Translations under genes and position numbers: made by a program | DNA from: Hydrogenophaga sp. | Lineage (GTDB): Bacteria > Pseudomonadota > Gammaproteobacteria > Burkholderiales > Burkholderiaceae_C | Reading direction: 5' to 3' | Length of the DNA: 10,404 bases | Assembly: GCA_020047875.1 (NCBI GenBank) | Contig: JAIFNE010000083.1 | Span: forward strand, 1-10,404 | The notes under the pieces: generated by a model | The model's database searches: none | The model's input: only the letters and a program-made list of their open reading frames with translations | What the model was told of the DNA's origin: nothing | Shown here: positions 1 through 6,777 of the stretch, one piece after another | How the letters are laid out: every line of letters starts with the position of its first letter | How positions within the stretch are numbered: position 1 is the first letter of the stretch

Positions 1-126
1 GCATCCCATTGCGGTCCGCAGCCTTGCCCATAATCAGCGGCTGGCGCCAAAAGCGTTTGGCGCCATTCCCCCGACCCGGGAATTCCCTGTCTTGACCCTT
101 TGCCCCCGCCGGGCCGCTTGCACACC
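1..126. other. Upstream region of yaaA, gene content unresolved
   Basis: This stretch is too short to assign a gene. On the + strand, frame 1 is open from the window edge to a TAA at 31-33, so an upstream gene could end there. On the - strand, an ATG at 29-31 opens a frame running off the left edge, so a divergent gene could start there instead. The sequence alone cannot choose between them. A perfect 10-bp hairpin at 42-65 is listed separately. A TTGACC at 92-97 resembles a -35 box, but no convincing -10 box follows at the right spacing. No strong Shine-Dalgarno sequence precedes the yaaA ATG at 127. Confidence 0.35.
42..65. repeat. Perfect 10-bp inverted repeat with 4-nt loop
   Basis: Arms 42-51 and 56-65 (TGGCGCCAAA and its exact complement) flank the loop AGCG. 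No T-tract follows on either strand, so it is not a classical intrinsic terminator. It begins 8 bases after a possible stop codon at 31-33 and lies 62 bases before the yaaA ATG. It could be a transcript-end hairpin of an upstream gene, or an operator if the left-hand gene is divergent. The palindrome itself is read directly; its function is not shown. Confidence 0.7.
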
Positions 127-885
127 ATGCTGTTTCTCATCTCACCTGCCAAGGCGCTTGATTACGAGACGCCGTCGCCCGCTGTTGCCCACACCCAGCC
201 GCTGTTTGCTCAGCAGGCTGCCGAGCTGATCGCGGTGTTGCGCGAAAAGTCGCCCCAGCAGGTGGCTGAGCTGATGAGCCTGTCCGACGCCCTCTCGGGC
301 CTGAACGTGGCGCGCTACCAGGCCTGGTCGCCCCGCTTCACCGCCAGCAACAGCAAGCCGGCGGTGCTGGCTTTTGATGGTGATGTGTATGGCGGGCTGG
401 ACGCCAAGTCGCTGAGCCTGGCCGATCTGGATTGGCTGCAGCAGCACCTGTGCATCCTGAGTGGTTTGTATGGGGTGTTGAGGCCGCTGGATCTCATGCA
501 GCCCTACCGCCTGGAGATGGGCACGCGCCTGCCCACGGCGCGCGGCACCAACCTGTACCAGTTCTGGGGCAGCGAGATCGCCGACTACCTGAATCAGCGT
601 GCGTCGGCCGACAAGTCGCCGGTGGTGGTCAATCTGGCCAGCGAGGAATACTTCAAGGCGGTCGATCGCAAGGCGCTCAAGCCCCGCGTGGTGAGCTGCG
701 TGTTTGAGGAAAGCAAGGGTGGCCAGCACAAGGTGGTGAGCTTCTTTGCCAAGCGCGCGCGCGGCCTGATGGTGCGCTTCGCGGTTCAGCACCAGGCTTC
801 CACCCCGGCGCAGTTGCAAGCGTTCGCCGAAGAAGGCTACCGTTGCCCCGACCGGCTGGTGTTCCGGCGCCAGGCGCAGGGCTGA
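127..885 (+). CDS. yaaA: YaaA/UPF0246 (DUF328) peroxide stress resistance protein
   Basis: A 252-residue cytoplasmic protein, close to the roughly 258 residues of E. coli YaaA. Family hallmarks are visible in order: N-terminal SPAK (residues 6-9), LSGLYGVLRPLDLMQPYRLE (111-130), NLASEEYFK (169-177) and FFAKRARGLMVRF (206-218). In E. coli, YaaA belongs to the OxyR response and lowers free intracellular iron during hydrogen peroxide stress, limiting Fenton damage; its fold has been linked to DNA binding. The biochemical mechanism is not settled. The ATG at 127 is chosen over an in-frame TTG at 100 because MLFLISPAK is the conserved N-terminus. No OxyR site was recognised upstream. The next gene starts 16 bases after the stop, so the two probably share a transcript. 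The family call is firm; the physiological role is by homology. Confidence 0.95.
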   Translation: MLFLISPAKALDYETPSPAVAHTQPLFAQQAAELIAVLREKSPQQVAELMSLSDALSGLNVARYQAWSPRFTASNSKPAVLAFDGDVYGGLDAKSLSLADLDWLQQHLCILSGLYGVLRPLDLMQPYRLEMGTRLPTARGTNLYQFWGSEIADYLNQRASADKSPVVVNLASEEYFKAVDRKALKPRVVSCVFEESKGGQHKVVSFFAKRARGLMVRFAVQHQASTPAQLQAFAEEGYRCPDRLVFRRQAQG

Positions 886-901
886 AAGACCAAGAGCCGA
901 C

Positions 902-1757
902 ATGAGCCAGCCCATCACACCCGAGCTGCGTCAGTGGATCCTGGAGCAGGCCGCCGGCGGCCACCCCAACGAGGCGGTGCTGCAGGCCATGGTGCAGGCC
1001 GGGTGGGCCGCCGGTGTGGCCCAGCGCGCACTCGATGACACGCTGCGCGAACACCGGCTTCAGCAGCCCCTGGCGCCGGTGGTGACACCCGCTGCCGGGG
1101 CGGGCATGGCGGCGGAAGACGGTGTGCGGCTGCCCGATGTGGACTTGTCCACCTCGTCGCGCGAGGTCGATGCGGGCGACCGGCGGGTGCAGGTGATCGC
1201 CAGCCTGCGCTGGCCTGCTGTCGCATGAGGAGTGCGAGGCCTTGATTGAAGCTGCCCGGCCGCGCCTGGCGCGCTCGCTGACCGTGCAGACGCAGACCGG
1301 GGGTGAGGAGCTCAACCCCGACCGCACCAGCAGCGGCATGTTCTTTCAGCGCGGCGAAAGTGAGCTGCTGGCGCGGCTTGAGGCACGCATTGCCCACCTG
1401 CTGCGCTGGCCGGTGGAAAACGGCGAGGGCCTGCAGGTGCTTCACTACCGCCCGGGCGCCGAGTACAAGCCGCACTACGACTATTTCGATCCCGGCGAGC
1501 CCGGCACGGCCAAGGTGCTCCAGCGCGGTGGCCAGCGCCTGGCCACGCTGGTGATGTACCTCAATGAGCCGCAGCAAGGCGGCGGCACCACCTTCCCCGA
1601 TCTCGGTCTCGAGGTGGCGCCGCAGCGGGGCAATGCGGTTTTTTTCAGCTACGACCGGCCCTCTCCCGCCACCCGCACCCTGCATGGCGGTGCGCCCGTG
1701 GTGGCGGGCGAGAAGTGGGTGGCCACCAAATGGCTGCGCGAACGCGAATTCAAATAA
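902..1757 (+). pseudogene. 2OG-Fe(II) oxygenase, prolyl 4-hydroxylase-like, frame broken by a small deletion
   Basis: Two adjacent frames together make one prolyl-4-hydroxylase-type dioxygenase, which would hydroxylate a peptidyl proline or similar residue using 2-oxoglutarate, O2 and Fe(II). The N-terminal part (902-1228) starts MSQPITPELRQWI, ends in VDAGDRRVQVIASLRWPAVA and stops at TGA 1226-1228. The C-terminal part is in another frame from about 1212 and resumes GLLSHEECEALIEAARP. Iron ligands HxD (His codon 1473-1475, Asp 1479-1481) and distal His (1683-1685) are intact, as is the 2OG-binding Lys (1713-1715) ten residues further on. Remembered relatives have about seven more residues (a valine-rich strand ending FGG) at the junction, so roughly 20-23 bases seem to be missing. 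A restart at TTG 1242 or ATG 1338 would lose part of the catalytic domain. An assembly artefact is possible but less likely for a gap of this size. Confidence 0.8.
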
Positions 1758-1767
1758 CCTGTTCCCG

Positions 1768-2619
1768 ATGATGCAAAACAGCCCTGAACATTCCCAGCTC
1801 GGCAAGGCCGTGGCCTACATCGACCAGTACGACGCTGGGCTGTTGTTTCCGCTGCCGCGTGCAACCAAGCGCCAGGAAATCGGCATCACGGGCAGCCTGC
1901 CCTTTCTGGGTGCCGATCTGTGGACCGCGTTCGAACTCTCCTGGCTCAACTCCCGCGGCAAGCCGCAGGTGGCGCTGGCGCACATCACCGTGCCCTGCGA
2001 GAGCACACACATCGTGGAGAGCAAGTCGTTCAAGCTCTACCTCAACAGCTTCAACAACACCCGCTTTGCCAGCGCAGACGAGGTGCGCGAGCGCCTGCGG
2101 GACGACATCAGCGCCGCCATCTGGCACGGTGCGCCGGCGCGGGCCACGGCTGGCGTGCGCCTGCTGCTGCCGGAGCAATTCGATGCCGAGCCGGTGCACG
2201 AGCTCGATGGCCTGTCGATCGACCGGCTGGATGTGGAGTGCACCCTGTATCAGCCCGCGCCCGAGCTGCTGCAGGCCGCGCTGGACGAAAAGCCGGTGGA
2301 GGAAACGCTGGTGAGCCACCTGCTCAAAAGCAACTGCCTGGTGACCGGTCAGCCCGACTGGGGCAGCGTGCAGATTCGCTACAGCGGACCGCAGATCGAC
2401 CAGGCTGGCCTGCTGCAGTACATCGTGAGCTTTCGCAACCACAACGAGTTTCACGAGCAGTGCGTCGAGCGCATCTACACCGACATCATGGCCCGCTGCA
2501 AGCCGACCAAGCTCAGCGTGTACGCCCGCTACACCCGCCGTGGCGGGCTCGACATCAACCCCTGGCGCAGCAGCCACCCGCAGCTGCCGCCAGCCAACGT
2601 GCGCACCGCGCGGCAGTGA
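1768..2619 (+). CDS. queF: NADPH-dependent 7-cyano-7-deazaguanine reductase (preQ0 reductase), bimodular type
   Basis: This enzyme reduces the nitrile of preQ0 to the primary amine preQ1 with two NADPH, a cytoplasmic step of queuosine tRNA modification. The 283-residue length matches the long, two-module E. coli-type QueF (282 aa) rather than the short Bacillus form. The NADPH-binding QueF motif ESKSFKLYLNSF is at residues 84-95. The thioimide-forming cysteine is Cys190 in KSNCLVTGQPDWG, with the conserved aspartate at Asp197, the same numbers as in E. coli. The first of two tandem ATGs (1768, 1771) is given; either could be used. The start is 10 bases after the broken hydroxylase frame, and no clear Shine-Dalgarno sequence is visible, so translational coupling may once have helped expression. 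No preQ1 riboswitch was recognised. The other queuosine genes are not in this window. Confidence 0.97.
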   Translation: MMQNSPEHSQLGKAVAYIDQYDAGLLFPLPRATKRQEIGITGSLPFLGADLWTAFELSWLNSRGKPQVALAHITVPCESTHIVESKSFKLYLNSFNNTRFASADEVRERLRDDISAAIWHGAPARATAGVRLLLPEQFDAEPVHELDGLSIDRLDVECTLYQPAPELLQAALDEKPVEETLVSHLLKSNCLVTGQPDWGSVQIRYSGPQIDQAGLLQYIVSFRNHNEFHEQCVERIYTDIMARCKPTKLSVYARYTRRGGLDINPWRSSHPQLPPANVRTARQ

Positions 2620-2665
2620 GGCGATTGGCGCTCGGGCGGTGCGGGGATGGCGCGCTGCGTAACGC

Positions 2666-3724
2666 TCAACTGGCGCGCTGGAAACCTTCGAGCAGGTTGA
2701 CCGCATTCACGCCCACCGCATCGACCGCGTAACCGCCTTCGAAGGTGAACACGGTGGGCAGACCGGCGCTGGCCAATGCGGCACCGATCGCCCGGTAGTC
2801 GTCGCTCTGCAGGGTGAAGCCCGAGATCGGATCGCCCTCGAAGGTGTCCAGCCCCATCGGCACCACCAGCGCGTCGGCGGCGAAGTTGTCCACCACCTGC
2901 AGGGCGACGTCCAGCGCCCGGCGCCAGGCGCCGAAGCCAGTGCCGCGCGGCAGCGGCAGGTTGAGGTTGAAACCCTCGCCGGCGCCCGCGCCGCGCTCGT
3001 CGGCATGGCCGAGAAAAAACGGGTACTCGGTGCGCGGGTCGCCGTGCAGCGAGACGGTGAGCACGTCGGCGCGCTCGTAAAAAATGGTCTGGGTGCCATT
3101 GCCGTGGTGGTAATCGATGTCGAGCACCGCCACCCGCTGCCGGCCAGCGTCGCGCAGTGCCTGCGCGGCCACGGCGGCGTTGTTCAAAAAGCAGTAGCCG
3201 CCGAAGTAATCGGGCCCGGCGTGGTGGCCCGGCGGTCGGGTCAGCGCGAACGCGCTGCGCTCACCGGCGGCGACCGCGTGCGCAGCCGCCAGGGCGCAGG
3301 CGGCGCCGGCGCGGGCTGCCACCCAGGTGCCCGCGGTGAGCGGGCAACCTGAGTCGAACGCAAACGCGCCCAGGCGCGCCGCAAAATTGCCGGGCAGCAC
3401 ATCGGTGCGAAAGCCGTGGCGGTTGGGCAGCGGCCAGACCGATGGCAGCGCGTCGCGATCGGCGTTGCCCGGGTCCAGCGCCACCCAGTCGTCCCACGCC
3501 TGACGCAGGAAGTCCAGGTAGCGCGGGCTGTGCACCCGGGCCAGGGTAGCGTCCAGCGCATCGGTGTCTGCGGTGGACACGATGGCACCGAGTTGCCGGC
3601 GCTGCAGCTCGGCCAGCACGAAGTCGAGCCGGGCGGGGGTCTCGTGGCAATCGACCAGCCGGCCGCGGAACATCTCCTGTTTGCCGGCGTGGCGGTGGTG
3701 GTGAGGATTGTGGAAGGTCTTCAT
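2666..3724 (-). CDS. Acetylpolyamine amidohydrolase-type deacetylase (HDAC superfamily)
   Basis: A 352-residue zinc hydrolase of the arginase/deacetylase fold that probably removes acetyl groups from acetylpolyamines such as acetylputrescine. Visible catalytic elements are the tandem histidines in RPPGHHAGPDYFGGYCFLNN (His167, His168) and the zinc ligands Asp204 and His206 in LDIDYHHGNGTQ. The third ligand is Asp293 in GLDTFEGDPI, and the transition-state tyrosine is Tyr332 in EGGYAV. The stretch HGDPRTEYPFFLGHADE and the GTW motif near residue 132 match Mycoplana-type acetylpolyamine amidohydrolase better than acetoin-utilisation AcuC or eukaryotic HDACs. The N-terminus MKTFHNPHHHRHAGKQE fits the family start, so the ATG at 3722-3724 is used; no clear Shine-Dalgarno is present. 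It lies 44 bases downstream of the dienoyl-CoA isomerase gene on the same strand and converges with queF. The substrate is inferred from family resemblance; other N-acetyl amines remain possible. Confidence 0.88.
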   Translation of the reverse strand: MKTFHNPHHHRHAGKQEMFRGRLVDCHETPARLDFVLAELQRRQLGAIVSTADTDALDATLARVHSPRYLDFLRQAWDDWVALDPGNADRDALPSVWPLPNRHGFRTDVLPGNFAARLGAFAFDSGCPLTAGTWVAARAGAACALAAAHAVAAGERSAFALTRPPGHHAGPDYFGGYCFLNNAAVAAQALRDAGRQRVAVLDIDYHHGNGTQTIFYERADVLTVSLHGDPRTEYPFFLGHADERGAGAGEGFNLNLPLPRGTGFGAWRRALDVALQVVDNFAADALVVPMGLDTFEGDPISGFTLQSDDYRAIGAALASAGLPTVFTFEGGYAVDAVGVNAVNLLEGFQRAS

Positions 3725-3768
3725 GCGCCGATTCTGGCATCGCGTTCAACCAGCACATTCAGGAATTT

Positions 3769-4611
3769 CTAGTCAAGTTCCTTGAACGACTGCAGCCTGG
3801 CCAGCGGGGTGAACTGGCCCGCGCGCTTTTCCTTCATCGACGTGATCGCTTCGCCCACATGCCGGTTGCTCCAGATGGCGCCCTGCAGCCAGCCCATCTG
3901 GCGCAGGCTGTCTTCCACCGAGTGGTCGCGCGCGTAGGTCATCGCCTGTTTGGTGCCCCAGATCGCCACCGGCGGCTTGCTGGCGATTTCTTTCGCGCAC
4001 TGCAGCGCGGCGGCCAGCATGGCCTCGGGCGTGTCGAACACGGCGTTGACCAGGCCGTACTGCTCGGCTTTGGCCGCGCTCAGGCGGCGACCGGTGTAGG
4101 CCAGTTCCTTGACCACCGCCAGCGGGATCAGCTTGGGCAGGCGCTGCAGCGTGCCCACGTCGGCCACCATGCCGATGTTGATTTCCTGGATGCAAAAAAA
4201 GGCGTCTGCCGTGGCGTAGCGGATGCAGGCGGTGGTGACCATGTCCACCGCGCCGCCGATGCAGCCGCCCTGAATCGCGCAGATCACCGGGATGCGCAGG
4301 TTTTCCAGCTTGGTGAAGGTGGCCTGCATGTCGGTGAGCAGGTCGAAGATGGCCGCGCGGCCTTCGGGGCTCTGGTCGTCCATCTGCATGCTGGCAAAGG
4401 TCTCCAGCGCCATGCCGGCCGAGAAGTGCTTGCCGGTGCTGCTGATCACGAGCACGCGCGCGGTGCCATCGCGGTGCAGCTGGGTGAGCACCTCGTCCAG
4501 CTCGCGCCAGAAGGTCGGGTGCATGGTGTTCATCGCCTCGGGGCGGTTGAGCACCAGGTGGGCGATGTGGTCGTCAGTCGAGATCAGGGAAAAGCAGGTG
4601 GGTGTGGTCAT
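3769..4611 (-). CDS. Crotonase-family protein, probable delta3,5-delta2,4-dienoyl-CoA isomerase
   Basis: A 280-residue crotonase-fold enzyme. The oxyanion-hole segments are KHFSAGMALE (61-70) and IQGGCIGGAVDM (113-124). Generic enoyl-CoA hydratases use two glutamates. This protein instead has Asp123, Glu143 and Asp151, with the same 20- and 8-residue spacing as the Asp/Glu/Asp set of mammalian ECH1 (Asp176, Glu196, Asp204 in rat). Segments DAFFCIQEINIGMVADVGTLQRLPK and SRDHSV-like ARDHSVEDSL also match ECH1. The likely reaction is shifting 3,5-dienoyl-CoA to 2,4-dienoyl-CoA during beta-oxidation of unsaturated fatty acids with odd-numbered double bonds. The ATG at 4609-4611 is chosen over a GTG at 4657-4659 because MTTPTCFSLIS aligns with a normal family start. 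The gene begins inside the last 38 bases of dinB, which suggests translational coupling. The specific reaction is inferred from the catalytic residues; databases would often label this enoyl-CoA hydratase. Confidence 0.88.
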   Translation of the reverse strand: MTTPTCFSLISTDDHIAHLVLNRPEAMNTMHPTFWRELDEVLTQLHRDGTARVLVISSTGKHFSAGMALETFASMQMDDQSPEGRAAIFDLLTDMQATFTKLENLRIPVICAIQGGCIGGAVDMVTTACIRYATADAFFCIQEINIGMVADVGTLQRLPKLIPLAVVKELAYTGRRLSAAKAEQYGLVNAVFDTPEAMLAAALQCAKEIASKPPVAIWGTKQAMTYARDHSVEDSLRQMGWLQGAIWSNRHVGEAITSMKEKRAGQFTPLARLQSFKELD

Positions 4612-5878
4612 CGTGGGCCTTGTCTTGAACGCTGCGGGGAACCGAAGGATGGTTGCCACTGTAGTGCGCGGGCGCAGCGCCCTCTGTCCCTGGTTTGACG
4701 AGCTTGCCCACCCGCACGCCCAGCAGCCGGATGCGCCGCGTGAGGTCCACGCGTTTCAGGCAGAGTCCGGCGTGGCGGCGAATGCTGGCCGCGTCGTCGG
4801 TGGCGTCGGGGAGCGTCACGTCGCGGGTGACGCTCTGGAAATTGTCGTAGCGCAGCTTGATGCCGATGGTCTTGCCCTGGTAGCCCTTGGCTCGCAGATC
4901 GGCTGCCACCTGCGCGCACAGGCGGGTGAAGATGGCGCCCAGCTCAGCGCGGTCGCGCACCGCGTGCAGATCGCGCTCGAAGGTGGTTTCGCGGCTCATG
5001 CTGACCGGCTCGCTCTCGGTCACCACCGGGCGCTCGTCGCGGCCCCAGCTCACCGCGTGCAGCCAGTCGCCGTAGCTCTTGCCGAAATGCTCGATCAGCC
5101 AGCCGCGCTCGCGCTCGGCCAGCGCGCCAATGGTGTGGATGCCGTGGGCTTGCAGCCTGGCGTCTGCCTTGGGCCCCACGCCGTTGATCTTGCGGCAGGG
5201 CAGTGGCCAGATCAGCGTCTGCAAATCCTCAGGCAGCACGATGCTGATGCCGTTGGGCTTGTTGAATTCGCTCGCCATCTTGGCGATCAGCTTGTTGGGT
5301 GCCACGCCGATCGAGCAGGTGATACCGGTGGCCTGGTGAATGCTTCTCTGGATCAGCCGCGCCAGCGCCCGCCCGTTTTCCCGCTGGCCGCCGGGCACGT
5401 TGGTGAAGTCGATGTAGACCTCGTCGATGCCGCGGTCTTCCATCACTGGCGCGATCTCGGTGATGGTGCTTTTGAACAGGCGCGAGATGCGGCGCACCTC
5501 GTCGAAATCGACCGGCAACAAAATGGCCTGCGGGCACAGCTTGGCGGCCTTCATCAGCCCCATGGCCGAGCCCACGCCGAACTGGCGCGCCGCGTAGGTG
5601 GCGGTGGTGGCCACGCCGCGCCCGGTGTAGCCGGCCAGGCGGGGAAAGAAGTCGAGCGGAATGCGGTCCAGCGTGGTTTCGCTCCAGTCGCGCTCCGGGT
5701 AGGTGTCGCGCAGCCGCGCCAGCAGGTCGTCGGCCCGCCGGCGCCCGCCGCCGATCACCACCGGCAGGCCCTTGAGCTGCGGGTAGCGCAGCAGTTCGAC
5801 CGAGGCAAAAAACGCGTCCATGTCCAGGTGCGCGATGCGCCGGGGCAGGGCGGTTTGGGTCGTGCGTTCGGTGGTCAC
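4574..5878 (-). CDS. dinB: DNA polymerase IV (Y-family translesion polymerase)
   Basis: A 434-residue Y-family polymerase that copies past damaged template bases. Palm motifs are AHLDMDAFFASVE (metal-binding Asp19 and Asp21) and GIDEVYIDF (catalytic Asp152, Glu153). The thumb helix-hairpin-helix region is near residues 225-260 (KINGVGPKADARL), and the little-finger domain covers about 280-380. Between VIGGG and GRGVATTATYAAR there is an extra segment of roughly 35 residues (about 46-87) compared with E. coli DinB. The C-terminal tail of about 50 residues ends HLLFPDLD, which loosely resembles a beta-clamp-binding peptide. The start is a GTG (5876-5878); no earlier start is in frame and no good Shine-Dalgarno is visible. 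No LexA-type CTGT-N8-ACAG box is seen in the 103-bp gap upstream, so SOS control is not supported by the sequence. The 3' end overlaps the isomerase gene by 38 bases. Confidence 0.96.
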   Translation of the reverse strand: MTTERTTQTALPRRIAHLDMDAFFASVELLRYPQLKGLPVVIGGGRRRADDLLARLRDTYPERDWSETTLDRIPLDFFPRLAGYTGRGVATTATYAARQFGVGSAMGLMKAAKLCPQAILLPVDFDEVRRISRLFKSTITEIAPVMEDRGIDEVYIDFTNVPGGQRENGRALARLIQRSIHQATGITCSIGVAPNKLIAKMASEFNKPNGISIVLPEDLQTLIWPLPCRKINGVGPKADARLQAHGIHTIGALAERERGWLIEHFGKSYGDWLHAVSWGRDERPVVTESEPVSMSRETTFERDLHAVRDRAELGAIFTRLCAQVAADLRAKGYQGKTIGIKLRYDNFQSVTRDVTLPDATDDAASIRRHAGLCLKRVDLTRRIRLLGVRVGKLVKPGTEGAAPAHYSGNHPSVPRSVQDKAHDDHTHLLFPDLD

Positions 5879-5981
5879 TGGGCAAGGATAGCGCTGCCCT
5901 GGGCACCATGCGTTGCCCTAAACTGACCATTCAAAGCGGCGCGACTGCCGGCCGCACCATCCACACCCGGAGCCGAACACC
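5879..5981. other. Divergent intergenic region, dinB / SIMPL gene
   Basis: This 103-bp gap must carry promoters for both divergent genes. I cannot identify a confident -35/-10 pair in either direction. A 6-bp inverted repeat, GGGCAA at 5880-5885 and TTGCCC at 5913-5918, and a small palindrome GCCCTGGGC at 5895-5903 are present but weak. No LexA consensus was found. A good Shine-Dalgarno, GGAG at 5969-5972, serves the + strand gene with 9 bases before its ATG. Confidence 0.5.
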
Positions 5982-6707
5982 ATGAACCACATCGCCCGTT
6001 TTCTTGCCGCCTTGCTGGTGGCCGCTGGCCTCGCCATGGCCGGCTTTGCGGTCAGCCAGGGGCTGGAGCGCTTTCGCATGGCCGATCGCACCGTCACCGT
6101 CAAGGGCCTGGCCGAGAAGAACGTGGAGAGCGACTTCGCCATCTGGACGCTGAGCTTTCGCCGCGCCGGTGCCGAATTCAGTGGCGTGCAGCAGGCGCTG
6201 GCGGCGGACCGCGAGAAGGTGCTGGCGTTTCTGAAGGCGCGCGGCTTCACCGACGAGGAACTGGAGGCCCGCCCGCTGCAGGTGCAGGACCTGCTGGCGC
6301 GCGAATTCGCGCAGGGCAATGTGCCGTTCCGCTTCAACGGCAGTGGCCAGGTGCTGGTGAAATCGGCTCGCGTGGCCGAGGTGGAAAAAGCTGCGCTGGC
6401 GGTGGACCCGCTGATTCAGGATGGCGTGCAGCTCGGCGGCGAAAACGACGGCGCGCGCAGCGGCCCCCGGTTTCAGCTGCGCGGCTTCAACGACGTGAAG
6501 GCGCCGCTGCTGGCCGAGGCCACGCGCAATGCCCGCGAGCAGGCCGAAAAATTCGCCGCCGAGGCCGGAGCCAAGCTCGGTCCGTTGAAGACCGCCAACC
6601 AGGGCGTGATCCGGATCACCGGCGACGACGGCAACGATTTCGACGACGGCAGCTCACGCGGCAAACGGCTGCGGGTGGTGAGCACGTTTGAATACGAGCT
6701 GCGCTGA
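5982..6707 (+). CDS. SIMPL domain (DUF541) membrane-anchored periplasmic protein
   Basis: A 241-residue protein of the SIMPL/DUF541 family (named after a mouse kinase-interacting protein; its E. coli member is YggE). One hydrophobic segment at residues 6-26 acts as a signal anchor or uncleaved signal peptide, placing the rest in the periplasm. The SIMPL fold is supported by RTVTVKGLAEKNVESDFAIW (36-55), the central alternating strands and helices, the long helix ATRNAREQAEKFAAEAGAKLG (180-200) and the C-terminal strand RLRVVSTFEYELR. An acidic loop GDDGNDFDDG (214-223) precedes the last strand. The molecular function is unknown; E. coli YggE has been linked to lower oxidative stress. The ATG at 5982 has a GGAG Shine-Dalgarno 9 bases upstream, the clearest in the window. 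The gene converges with the anti-sigma-like gene; the 70-bp gap between them is GC-rich with weak inverted repeats and no T-tract. Confidence 0.93.
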   Translation: MNHIARFLAALLVAAGLAMAGFAVSQGLERFRMADRTVTVKGLAEKNVESDFAIWTLSFRRAGAEFSGVQQALAADREKVLAFLKARGFTDEELEARPLQVQDLLAREFAQGNVPFRFNGSGQVLVKSARVAEVEKAALAVDPLIQDGVQLGGENDGARSGPRFQLRGFNDVKAPLLAEATRNAREQAEKFAAEAGAKLGPLKTANQGVIRITGDDGNDFDDGSSRGKRLRVVSTFEYELR

Positions 6708-6777
6708 AGCCACCGAGGGCGCGGCACGCCAGCGTTCTGAGGCGGGGTCTCCCGGCGGGTGGCGCGCGCTCCGGCCT

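Noticed and set aside
78..87. GGGAATTCCC palindrome before yaaA
   Set aside because: A 10-base palindrome without a spacer or a partner copy can occur by chance, and no regulator is implied.
1639..1645. Seven-T run in the hydroxylase gene, and a matching seven-base run in the isomerase gene at 4194-4200, as phase-variable slippage sites
   Set aside because: Both encode conserved Phe-Phe pairs in the correct frame, the runs are short, and the actual hydroxylase frame break is elsewhere (about 1212).
1564..1767. Upstream extension of the queF frame over the hydroxylase gene
   Set aside because: It is an out-of-frame shadow of the dioxygenase catalytic region; the residue numbering of Cys190 and Asp197 supports the start at 1768.
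3859..5926. Very long open frames antisense to dinB and the isomerase gene (for example + strand 4292-5926)
   Set aside because: They mirror real genes in GC-rich DNA, their proteins are low-complexity in Ala, His, Gln and Gly, and no family is recognisable. Similar antisense frames over yaaA, queF, lldD and the kinase were discarded for the same reason.
5879..5981. LexA/SOS box upstream of dinB
   Set aside because: I looked for CTGT-N8-ACAG and relaxed forms on both strands and found none.
6708..6777. Terminator between the convergent SIMPL and anti-sigma-like genes
   Set aside because: Inverted pieces exist (GCCACC 6709-6714 with GGTGGC 6758-6763), but the loop is long and no T-tract is present on either strand.
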